From: Rhinopithecus roxellana
Lineage: Eukaryota > Chordata > Mammalia > Primates > Cercopithecidae
Assembly (NCBI RefSeq): GCF_007565055.1
Contig: NC_044558.1
Coordinates: 78,703,444 to 78,767,443, forward strand
Reading direction: 5' to 3'
Length of the DNA stretch: 64,000 nucleotides
In this document: positions 11,260-20,952 of the stretch, piece by piece
How the letters are laid out: every line of letters starts with the position of its first letter
Position numbering within the stretch: position 1 is the stretch's first letter
Program-made: the position numbers and the translations under genes
The notes under the pieces: generated by a model
Seen by the model: the letters and a program-made list of their open reading frames with translations, nothing else
What the model was told of the DNA's origin: nothing
Databases searched by the model: none

Positions 11260-11933
11260 CTTTGGAAGATGGGAAGCAGATGAAGCAATGCCAGTGACGA
11301 ATGAGGCAGGATAATCTTCATATAGAACTAAAATGTAATGAACATGGGAATTGGAAATTCACTACACTATATAAATGGTATAAACTATTTCAAGTAATGC
11401 AAAGAAAACTAATTAGTGATGGAGGCAGAGGAGGAAGGGAGAGGGTGGTAGTTCCTTCATCTTCCCAGCACGAAACTCGGCCGACCAGCTTAAATGACCT
11501 TAAAACATGTAAAACAACAACAGTAACAGCATTTTTAATGATGGTGCTAAACATTGCATTAATTTTATCATAAGCCTTTTTTCCCCTCAGTCTTAACGGA
11601 ATGCCTTAAACGCCTCTCAAGTTAGCTAACATTTAAGTCCAGCAGTTTCATGTTGGATCCCTTGTCTCTGCTATACATAAACACACATAAACTGAGTACG
11701 TTCTTATTAAGAATACTGTGCAGAGTACTATGTCCTTTCTGTGGATTCACGTCTATCTCCTTGTATAGAAATGTTCTTAAATGACTGAAATAATGGTCCA
11801 CTAATACTACTAATGGGGGTTGTAGGGTCCTATGATTTGGGGGATTTTTGCTCTCATCTTTATACATTGTTCAGACTTTTTAAAAATAATAAGCATTATT
11901 TTAATTAAAATGCTAACACTGCCAATTCAAAAT
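11260..11933. other. Unassigned non-coding sequence
   Basis: A/T-rich, no repeat or gene recognised. Confidence 0.45.
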
Positions 11934-11943
11934 ACATATGCCT

Positions 11944-12244
11944 GCCGGACGTGGTGGCTCACGCCTGTAATCCCAGCAGTTTGGGAGGCCAAGGTGAGCA
12001 GATCAATTGAGGTCAGGAGCTCAATACCAGCCTGGCCAATATAGTGAAACCCTGTTTCTTCAAAAATACAAAAATTAGCCAGGCGTGGTAGTGGGTGCCT
12101 GTAATGCCAGCTACTCAGGTGGCTGAGGCGTGAGAATTGCTTGAACCTGGGAGGTGGAGCAGTGAGTCGGGATCACACCACTGCACTCCAGAGTGAGACT
12201 TTGTCTCAAATATCAAAAAACAAAAACAAAAAAAGCCAAACACA

Positions 12245-12289
<45 letters not shown>
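11944..12289 (+). mobile_element. Alu SINE ending in a CA microsatellite
   Basis: Full-length Alu. Direct repeats ACATATGCCT at 11934-11943 and 12290-12299 bracket both the Alu and the CA run, showing that the microsatellite grew inside the Alu tail. Confidence 0.93.
12240..12289. repeat. (CA)n microsatellite
   Basis: About 50 bp of CA dinucleotides with one early CC interruption, within the Alu target-site duplications. Confidence 0.95.
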
Positions 12290-12290
<1 letters not shown>

Positions 12291-12299
12291 CATATGCCT

Positions 12300-12640
12300 C
12301 CATCTATCCACAAGGCTAGAAGTGAGTAGTTGGCTGAAGGAGGCCCACACATTCACTAAGGTCCTATGTATTGTTCATGATATTAGATACTGGGTAGACC
12401 TCCAGGAAAGAGCCCTCATTTCTTCATACTCATGAGGAAATTGTAGTCCTGGGGAACTGGGGTAAAAAAGAGTAAAGGTAAAGAGTGTGGCCCAGCAGGT
12501 AACTTGAGAGAAGGGTGAGCCAGAAGTTCCCATGAACAATATTAGAAAACAGGAATGATAACAGCTAAAATGTGGGTTATATCGTGTATCTGTCAGCAAA
12601 TCATCCAGTAAAATAATAAGAGCAATAAAAATATAAGGAT
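12300..12640. other. Unassigned non-coding sequence
   Basis: No feature recognised. Confidence 0.45.
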
Positions 12641-12641
12641 A

Positions 12642-12951
12642 TGGGCTTGACACAGGGGCTCACGCCTATAATCCTAGTACTTCAAAAGGCCAAGGCAGGC
12701 GGATCACTTGAGCTCAGGAGTTCAAGACCAGCCTGGCCAACATGGTGAAACCCTATCTCTACTAAAAATACAAAAAAATTAGCCAGGCATGTGGCCTGCA
12801 CCTGTAATCCCAGGTATTCGGGAGGCTGAGGCAGGAGAATCACATGAACCTGGGAGGCAGAGGTTGAGCCTAGATCGTACCACTGTACTCTAGCCTGGGC
12901 GACAGAGTGAGACTCCACCTCAAAAACAAAAACAAGTAAACAAACAAAAAC
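12642..12951 (+). mobile_element. Alu SINE
   Basis: Two-monomer Alu with a diverged head (CTTGACACAGGGGCTCACGC) and a (CAAA)-rich tail. Confidence 0.9.
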
Positions 12952-13030
12952 AACAATATTTATACAAAGATAAAGCAAGCACAATTGCAACTAAAACTAT
13001 CATCTTAACAATTTGTAAAATTAAAACTAG

Positions 13031-13134
13031 GCATAGACTACATTATGCATGAACTGTGCATAGACTACACTATGCATGAACTGTGCGTAGACTACACTAT
13101 GCGTGAACTGTGCAGAGACTACACTATGCATGAG
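13031..13134. repeat. 27-bp tandem repeat, four copies
   Basis: GACTAC recurs at 13036, 13063, 13090 and 13117, exactly 27 bp apart. The units differ by a few bases and each contains a TATGCATG-like palindromic core. Because 27 is divisible by three, one frame stays open and yields repeats of nine residues, but there is no sign that it is a gene. Confidence 0.92.
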
Positions 13135-13321
13135 AGTGTGTTGCAATCGTCCCTCCCTCTCTCCCAGGAAGGCAGGGGCACAGCCAGCAGTCATGGTCAC
13201 AGCTGTGCCACAAGCTTCCAGCTGGTGCCCATTCTAATGGGGAGGAGCTCTGACAATTTTGCTGAGAAATCTTTTGACACTCACCCCTCTTTTATAAGCA
13301 CACAGAATTAACGATGAAAGT

Positions 13322-13530
13322 AATTTCTAACATTTACCAAATTCTTACTACGTTATGCTAAAAGCTAACTATGCCTGTATTTCCATGTTTAATTCTCAAT
13401 GTGCATGAATGAAGTGTTGTGGTAGGAATCATTTGACCTGTTTTGGAAACTGAGACTCCAAAATAGATGTAGCTTTCCTAAGGTCACAGAGCTAGCAAAT
13501 GAGGGGAAGAATTGAATCTAGGTAGTTGAA
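13322..13530 (-). mobile_element. MIR SINE, antisense
   Basis: TTTCTAACATTTACCAAATT, TTACTACGTTATGCTAAAAG, GGAAACTGAGACTCCAAAAT and CTAAGGTCACAGAGCTAGCA follow the reverse MIR consensus in order. Confidence 0.78.
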
Positions 13531-13536
13531 CCTACC

Positions 13537-13760
13537 CTCTCAGGAATGAGTGAACTATTTCTGCAAAGGGCCAGAGATTAAATATTTTAGACTCGTAACC
13601 CTACAGACTCTGTCTCAGCTACTCAACCCCGCTGTTGTAGGGCACGAGTCTCCACAGACAATACACAAATGTACAGCCATGGCTATGCTCCAGTAAAACG
13701 TCATTTACAAAGACAAGTATTTAATGGGTATGCCGCCAATAGCTGTTTTGTTTAAAACAT
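13537..13760 (-). mobile_element. hAT-type DNA transposon fossil
   Basis: The stretch TTTCTGCAAAGGGCCAGAG...AAATATTTTAGAC, then CAGCTACTCAACCCCGCTG, TAGACAATAC-like and CCAGTAAAACGTCATTTACA, follows a common non-autonomous hAT-Charlie family of mammals. No transposase is encoded. Confidence 0.6.
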
Positions 13761-14585
13761 ATTATAAATATTAATGATATTGATTACAATCCTTAAAAAT
13801 GTGTCATGTCCCATTCCTGCCACAGAAATACTCAGAATCTATTACTGACTGACACCATCTAACAACTACCAATTTCTTTCCCGAACTTGTTTAGCATGAG
13901 AAAATAAATGTCAGCAAAGGTCTGTCTCAATGCAGGCAGGTCAATATGACTTGCCATCTGCATGGTTTTTGCCTGTCTTCTTTTCCACTTAGCTGCCTCC
14001 AGTACATTCTCCAGTTACTATCTTTTCATATTTTTATATTCCAATACGTGCTAAGAAATGACAGAACATCTAAACCCTATTAGGTGAACACTGGCGTAAT
14101 AGATTTACGCCAATGAATATGATCATTAGGTCTCATAAACTGTAGCAAATAGTTTGCTATAGGTAGTTGAATTCCACTGGGGACATTAGAAGTGTGGCTT
14201 TCCACTCTTGAGCAACTGCAGAAAGGCACATTTAGAAAGTACACAGTGTTTAACCTGCTCGGGCAAAGATGGTTATTTCTGGTCATTTGCAGGATGTACC
14301 AGTAGGCATATATTCCGCTTGACATTTTACAATTACTCCTTTCAGCTGTGAAACCATTTGTATATAACCGAGGTAAGAACTGCTTGCAGAACACTTTGGT
14401 CATTCTGGTTTACAAGGGAACATAAAAGTGCCATCTGCCTGAAGTTTATTCTGGAAATCCACCGCCAAGAGCAGGAAGACCGTGTGGTTATATGTGCCTT
14501 CAAACAAACCACAAACACACTTGCTTTGGGGAAAAGAAAAACACAGGCAGTGTCTAAATGGTCTTATGGAGTAGAGGTCAAACAA
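13761..14585. other. Repeat-poor non-coding sequence
   Basis: About 800 bp with no recognisable repeat. A 107-residue reverse frame (14080-14403) has no recognisable domain. Confidence 0.45.
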
Positions 14586-14586
14586 A

Positions 14587-15390
14587 ATAATTTTTAAAAT
14601 ATTTTAACTTGTATTTTAGGTTCAGGGGCCCATGTGCAGGTTTGTTATATAGGTAAACTCATGACTTGGGGGTTTGGTACACAAATAATTTCATCATGCC
14701 GGTACCAAACATAGTATCTGGTAGATTTTTTTTTCCTTTCTTTCTTAAATCTCTCCCTCCTCCCACTCTCCATCCTCAGTTAGGCCCCACTGTCTGCTCT
14801 TCCCCTCTTTGTGTCCATGAGTTCTCATTATTTAGCTCCCACTTATAAGTGAGGGCATGCAGTATTTGGTCCTCTGTTCCTGTGTTAGTTTGCTAAGGAT
14901 AACAGCCTCTGGCTCCATCCCTGTTCCTGCAAAGGACATGATCCCCATGATCTCATGCTTTTTGATGGCTGTATAGTATTCCATCATGTATATATACCAC
15001 ATTTTCTTTATCCAGTCTACCACTGATAGGCATTTAGGTTGATTCCATGTCTGTGCTATTGTGAACAGTGCTGCAATTAACATACGGGTGCATGCATCTT
15101 TCTGGTAGAACGACTTACATTCCCTTGGGTATATACCCAGTAGTAGGATTGCTGGGTCAAATGGTAGTTCTGTTCTTAGTTCTTTGAGGAATCACCACAC
15201 TGCTTTCCACAATGGTTTAACTAATTTACACTCCCCCGAAAGTGTGTGGGCATTCCCTTTCTCCACAACCTCACCAGCATGTGTTAGTTTTTGACATTTT
15301 AATAATAGCCATTCTGACTGGTGTGCATAGTGTCCCACTGTGGTTTTGATTTGTATTTCTCTAATTACTACTGCTATTCAGCTTTTTTTC
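14587..15390 (-). mobile_element. LINE-1 3' end (primate L1P type), antisense, 5'-truncated
   Basis: It opens with the reverse of the 3' UTR (TTCAGGGGCCCATGTGCAGG), continues through CCCACTTATAAGTGAGGGCA and ACTTACATTCCCTTGGGTAT, and stops around 15390 within the ORF2 C-terminal region. The 83-residue frame at 14832-15083 is the decayed ORF2 end. Divergence is moderate, older than the copy at 24927. Confidence 0.92.
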
Positions 15391-15794
15391 AAGTAAATCT
15401 TAAATTCATAAGAACCTACGTATTGTCTTAATAAATAGAATACAGTCACAGTCCTAGGCAAAGATTTGTTGAGGCTGCTGACCATAGGCTGCAGGTCTGA
15501 CAACCTTTGGAGTCATGACTCTAAATGTCAGCCTCACTGGACACAGGGAGAATGGAGCGGGCTGCGCTGATCCCACCACACAATGCAGAAACGGGATGCA
15601 GAGCAGATGCTTGTTGTCAATTGTGCCATTCACCTTTCACTGCAGCAGAGACCCACAGTGCTTATCAATCCTAGAGCTTCTTCCCATCGAACCCAGACTC
15701 CGCCTTATAATCTTTCTAAGCGGTGTACTTCTAAGTGCCACCGACTGGCAAATGTCCCATTCCTACCAGACAGAGCTTAACAAGACTGTATTGT
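15391..15794. other. Unassigned non-coding sequence
   Basis: No repeat recognised. Two overlapping short frames near 15515-15796 have no recognisable domain. Confidence 0.4.
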
Positions 15795-15919
15795 AGCAGC
15801 AAACAATGGATGAATTCAGGATGGAAACAACCTAAATGATCATCAACAAGAGAAATTTAAATATTAGTTGATACATGTGAATATAAACTACCACGCAGTG
15901 GTTAAAAAAATGTGAGAGT
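15795..15919 (+). mobile_element. Old L1 3'-region fragment, first part
   Basis: GGAAACAACCTAAATGATCA and CATGTGAATATAAACTACCA resemble the ORF2 C-terminal end of old L1s. An AluY interrupts it. Confidence 0.5.
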
Positions 15920-16219
15920 GGCCAGGCGCGGTGGCTCAAGCCTGTAATCCCAGCACTTTGGGAGGCCGAGACGGGCGGATCACGAGGTCAGGAGATCGAG
16001 ACCATCCTGGCTAACACGGTGAAACCCCGTCTCTACTAAAAAATACAAAAAACTAGCCGGGCGAGGTGGTGGGCGCCTGTAGTCCCAGCTACTCGGGAGG
16101 CTGAGGCAGGAGAACGGCGTAAACCCGGGAGGCGGAGCTTGCAATGAGCTGAGATCCGGCCACTGCACTCCAGCCTGGGCGACAGAGAGAGACTCCGTCT
16201 CAAAAAAAAAAAAAAAAAC
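15920..16219 (+). mobile_element. Young AluY, Old World monkey type
   Basis: Nearly consensus-like Alu with GATCCGGCCACTG at 16153-16165 and a plain A-tail. Perfect 12-bp target-site duplication AAATGTGAGAGT at 15908-15919 and 16220-16231. Likely a recent insertion and possibly polymorphic. Confidence 0.95.
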
Positions 16220-16340
16220 AAATGTGAGAGTTAGTTACACTGATAAGAAAAATGCATCAAAAACATCTCATTGTACACAAAAATAACTCACAGAAAGCAA
16301 TGTCTTTTAAAACTTGTCTATAAGCCAAAAATATATCATA
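16220..16340 (+). mobile_element. Old L1 3'-region fragment, second part (uncertain)
   Basis: Continues after the AluY with GATAAGAAAAATGCATC and an A-rich run of the same composition as 15795-15919. Confidence 0.4.
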
Positions 16341-16354
16341 AGTGTGTCAGACTT

Positions 16355-16670
16355 CTTCTTCTTCTTCTTCTTGTTTTTTTTTTTTTGAGACTGAATTTTG
16401 CTCTTGTTGCGCAGGCTGGAGTGCAATGGCATGGTATTGGCTCACGGCAACCTCTGCCTCTTGGATTCAAGCAATTCTCTTGCCCCAGCCTCCCGAGTAG
16501 TTGGGATTATAGGTGATCGCCACCAAGCCCAGCTAATATTTTGTATTTTTAATAGAGAGAGGGTTTCACCATGTTGGCCAGGCTGGTCTCGAACTCCTGA
16601 CGTCAGGTGATCCCCCCACCTCAGCCTCTCAAAGTGCTGGGGTTACGGGCATGAGCCACCACTCCCGGCC
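16355..16670 (-). mobile_element. Alu SINE, antisense, with CTT-repeat tail
   Basis: Perfect target-site duplication AGTGTGTCAGACTT at 16341-16354 and 16671-16684. Between the 5' copy and the T-run lies a (CTT)n block (GAA repeats in the tail of the inserted strand). Confidence 0.94.
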
Positions 16671-16684
16671 AGTGTGTCAGACTT

Positions 16685-17568
16685 ATGACCACCAAAGCCA
16701 GAAGATAATAAATACGTGTTGTTTTAGAATACCAAATTTGTGATTTCTTTTTACATCAAGAAAATAACACTAACACACCTCCTTTCACATTTTCAGCAAT
16801 GTTCAGTATTAAATCAAGCTTATGCAAAGCTGTGACTAACTTCAAGGGCCGCCATGGCACCATCTCCATCGTCCTCAGAATAAAAGGTTCTTTTCTAAAT
16901 TTTTGCACTGGAGACAGGCTGTGTGGGTAGAGGACATAATGGGAACCAACAGGGTCAGTGTCAGGGATCAGATGTGGGAACGAGGTACGTGGGGACAGGC
17001 GTGGGGCTTTCGTGAGATGAAAGTGGTGTAGTACTCTTTCTGGGCTATTCTAATCAGCTTAGAAGACAAAGAGCCTCCCTTGCAAGAACAGGAGATTCAA
17101 TCATAAAACGATATCACTCATCCTCTAGCCCAGCAGTCCCACATCAAGTTGGTAGACTTGGAAATGATATGCCAATACATTAAATAAAACTAGACTGCAT
17201 CACCTGGAGCTAGCCCCTGTGTAGAGGAGTTCAATTCTGCCCTTGCCCCCACCCACCAGCAAGAAGTCATCCTATAGGAAAAAAGGGCAAAGAAAATGAG
17301 CCATTTACTAATTTACTCCCAAACTCCAAGTCAGACTCAAAATGTTTAGTCCTGGTCCCTCCCTCACATGCTCTATCCATGCTTTTCATAAATGGATGAG
17401 GGTGACGTGTCTACATCACACCCGTGTCATACTGGAAGGAGCCAATTACCTGCTTCCTTCTTTATGGTTGGGGTGACAGCAGCTAATTCCTGGGGTGTCT
17501 CCCTGCTCCTTGTTTGGCCTCTGAGGCGTTTGATCCCATGCAGCTACTTTCTCACATTTAAAAATAAC
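16685..17568. other. Repeat-poor non-coding sequence
   Basis: About 880 bp, no gene or repeat recognised. Confidence 0.45.
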
Positions 17569-17570
17569 TC

Positions 17571-17838
17571 GGCTGAGGCAGGCAGATCATTTGAGGTCAG
17601 GTGTTTGAGACCAGCCTGGCCAACATGGTGAAATGCTACCTCTACCAAAAATGTGTTTTTAAAAAAGTTAGCCAGGTGTGATGACATGTGACTGTAATCC
17701 CAGTTACTTGGGAGGCTGAGGCAGGAGAATCATTTGAACCTAGGAGGTGGAGGTTGCAGTGAGTTGAGATCATGCCACTGCTCTCCAGCCTGGGTGACAG
17801 AGTGATACTCTGTCTCAAAAACAAAACAAAACAAAAAC
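17571..17838 (+). mobile_element. Alu SINE, 5'-truncated
   Basis: Starts inside the left monomer at GGCTGAGGCAGGCAGATCAT, lacks the first ~50 bp, and runs to a (CAAAA)n tail. Confidence 0.88.
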
Positions 17839-19762
17839 TCTGTTCTAAATGCAAAAGTGTCCTTTTTTTTTTCTTTTTTTTATCTCCTGGTTAGAGGTTA
17901 GAACTTAATGCAATAACCAGCTAGTGTTGTTACTGTTGCCTTAGGTGTTGTTTTCCTTAGTTTTCATATGGTGGGCAAGCGTTTTACAGCCATTGCTTCA
18001 TTTAGAACTTGTCTAGAATTAATTCTCAGGGATCTCTCCAGGTCTTGCTGCATAACAAAAATGTATGTAGGAGCCACGTAAAGAGACCATTTCAGTCTTC
18101 CTCTAAAACAGGGAGAAGGAATTGTCTTCAAAGACTATTCTTCAGCATGTTTACGGAATTTGGAGGCAAATAACACAAATGATGTTGTAAAAATCTTACC
18201 AAGCCTGGCTATGCTGAAGTTTAATAAGCAGCCTTAGTCTTTTGGCATCATTCCAGAGGCAATTCTCATAGTGAACCAAGAGGTCAGCCATAGCACAGGC
18301 CACCACCCAATCTAGCAGCCTCCAGGCACTGTAATGAATCTTTCTGCACCTTGATGCTATAGCAAGACACCTTTGTAGGACCAATTAACCCAACAGGGAG
18401 ACTGAAAACACACAGTGATGCAGTAGGAACAAACAACAGCGTCATCCTCCCTCCACCCAAGAGACTTGACATCACCACAAGAAAGGGGGAGATGCTGGGG
18501 GCAGGGATATAAGGTGGGCAATGACGACTTCAGTGGGTGCAAAACCTGCCAGGAGCTCCCTCAGGGCAGGCTCAGTCCTTACGCCTGCCAACCCCTGCTC
18601 CCAGAGCTTGGCTGGTCACATGCCACTTAAGGACATCAAGGAGTGAGGGCCAGAGGTGCTCCTGACTGCAAAATGCTGGCTACAACAGGTAGACACACAG
18701 ACGATCACACTGATTGGCATCCTGACCTTGCCACAAATGCCGCTGCGTCCTCCCATTCTGGAGCACGGTGCCTGGGCCGCTCCGTCTCCTGAGGATTGCA
18801 GGGACTTCTGTTTCCTCTTCTGTCCTCCTCCTCCAGGCAACTCGATTCTTAGGAACCACAAACCAATCAGCCCCCAGAACACTAAGAACTCACTCTGAAC
18901 AAGAGCCCACCTCTGTGAGTTACATCATGGGACAGCATTGCAAAAACATATCATGACTATCACAGGAGGGTTGAGTCTTTGAGAGAGAGGTCTCTTCCAC
19001 AAGGAGTTTCTCCTGGGTCATGTTCCCAGATACTCAATACTAACTGAATAATATCTCCCTCTGACTCTTTTCTCCACATACTGGACATTCTCCTGGCAAT
19101 TTTACCTGCGTAAACAGAGGGCAAAACTGCATGTGTGGCCAAGGGACGAATATACAACACCTGCTAAAGTCCAAAGGATGTGCTGGACCACAAGCAGAGC
19201 CCCTACTCTGGTTGAGGGTACAAAATGATATGAGTTAGAAATTAAGAGGAACGCTTAGGAAGGGGATGGACGACAGAGAATTCCAGGTGCCCTGTGCATT
19301 CCGGGCTCCAGGGTGGAGGGAAAGGGAAGTTTGTCTTCTCTCTCCTCAGCTCAGGAAAAAGGATTTCAGGAGGACTACCTGAAACCCCAGTGTGTGTTCC
19401 CTGCAGTGGGAGACACACTGAACCAGGGCCTGACTCACTCCAGGGGGATCTGACCGGGGAGGAGTTCAGCTACTCTGAGAGCCGAGAGACAATAGTTGCT
19501 GCTGCACGTGGAGAGGCTACAACATCAAAGAGGAAGTCAGGGGAGCCTGGCTGATGTCACGTGAAAAACTCCCAGAAAGGTGACCTCAAAGGGAGATGAT
19601 ACTGGAAGTAGACGATGGGGTGCCCAGCAGCTAAATAGGGAAGACGGTGTGGTCACCCAGTTTTGGGGCCACATGAGTGGAAGATCAGTCAGGGAAGGGG
19701 AATTGAGCTTTGCCAAGGAACCCATGAAAGCATCCCTTAAAAAATAAAATTAAAAAAAAAAA
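17839..19762. other. Repeat-poor, moderately GC-rich non-coding block
   Basis: About 1.9 kb with no identifiable repeat. A TATA-like GGATATAAGGTGG lies at 18506-18518, and a good splice-acceptor-like tract (pyrimidines then CAG) ends near 19349. Several frames of 60-90 residues overlap each other in different phases and none shows a recognisable domain, so no gene is called. Confidence 0.4.
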
Positions 19763-20040
19763 GTCGGGCATCGTGGCTCACGCCTGTCATCCCAGCACTT
19801 TGGGAGGCTGAGGTGGGCAGATCACTGAGGTCAGCAGTCTGAGACCATCCTGGCCAACATAGTGAAACCCCATCTCTTCTAAAAATGCAAAAATCAGCTG
19901 GACGTAATGGCAGGTGCCTGTAATTTCAGCTACTCAGGAGGCTGAGACAGGAGAATTGCTTGAACCTGGGAGGCAGAGGTTTCAGTGAGCCAAGATCGCA
20001 CCACTGCCCTCCAGCGTGGGCAACAAAGAGCAAAACTCCA

Positions 20041-20071
<31 letters not shown>

Positions 20072-20073
20072 GA
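19763..20073 (+). mobile_element. Alu SINE
   Basis: Full-length diverged Alu with an AAAT-rich tail (20044-20073). Confidence 0.9.
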
Positions 20074-20645
20074 AAATACCCCACCCAGTGCCTCCCAGGC
20101 CAGGGAGCACGTAGATGCCAGCTGACACCTGTGTTTGTGACCTCATCTTTCTTGTCCCTCCCAACATCTCTTCCCCTTCCTCTGTGTCTTCTCTGCAAAC
20201 TCAGAACCCTCAGTCTCCAAGCCAGGAGAGAAAACTTTGAGGCCAATAGTGAGGGGCGAAAAGAAAGACTTACCGTGCCTACTTCTACCAAAGGAGTTTC
20301 AGTTGGGAGAAGAGAAGAATGTTGTCCTTTGATTATAGCTCAGAATTGGGATTAGTGAATCATTTTTAAATTGAGGCTGTGTTTTGTCATCAAAAGTCAT
20401 GGATCTGCCCATTTTCATCCATAGGAAAGAAAAATATTATCTAAATCGAGCAAATTAAAGGGAAAATAGAAATCTAAGTAAATCTCACTTTTGCAACTCC
20501 ACCCTTGGACCCCCTCTGAAGCCTCTAAGGAAAGGTCCTTCCTTGCCTTGTCCAGCTGCTGGGGTTCCAGGTGTTCCTTGGCTCCTGGAATCGCCACTCC
20601 CATCTCTGCCTCCATTGTCACTTGGACTTCTTTTTTCTGTGTCTC
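20074..20645. other. Unassigned non-coding sequence
   Basis: No repeat or gene recognised. Confidence 0.45.
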
Positions 20646-20952
20646 TTTTTTTTTTTTTTTTTTTTTTTTTTTGACAGAGTTTCACACTTGTTGCCCAGGC
20701 TGGAGTACAATGGCACAGACTCGGCTCACCACAACCTCCGCCTCCCAGGTTCAAGTGATTCTCCTACCTCAGCCTCCTGAGTAGCTGGGATTACAGGCAT
20801 GTGCCACCACGCCCAGCTAATTTTGTATTTTTAGTAGAGACAGGGTTTCTCCATGTTGGTCAGGCTGGTCTCGAACTCCCGACCTCAGGTGATCCACCCG
20901 CCTCAGCCTCCCAAAGTGCTGGGATTACAAGCGTGAGCCACCATGCCTGGCC
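20646..20952 (-). mobile_element. Alu SINE (AluS-like), antisense
   Basis: Complete antisense Alu with a 27-base T-run. Similar flanks CTTTTTTCTGTGTCTCT before and CCTTTTCTGTATATCTCT after suggest a slightly decayed target-site duplication. Confidence 0.92.

Noticed and set aside
13045..13311. 88-residue frame with nine-residue repeats
   Set aside because: Product of the 27-bp tandem repeat; no homology recognised.
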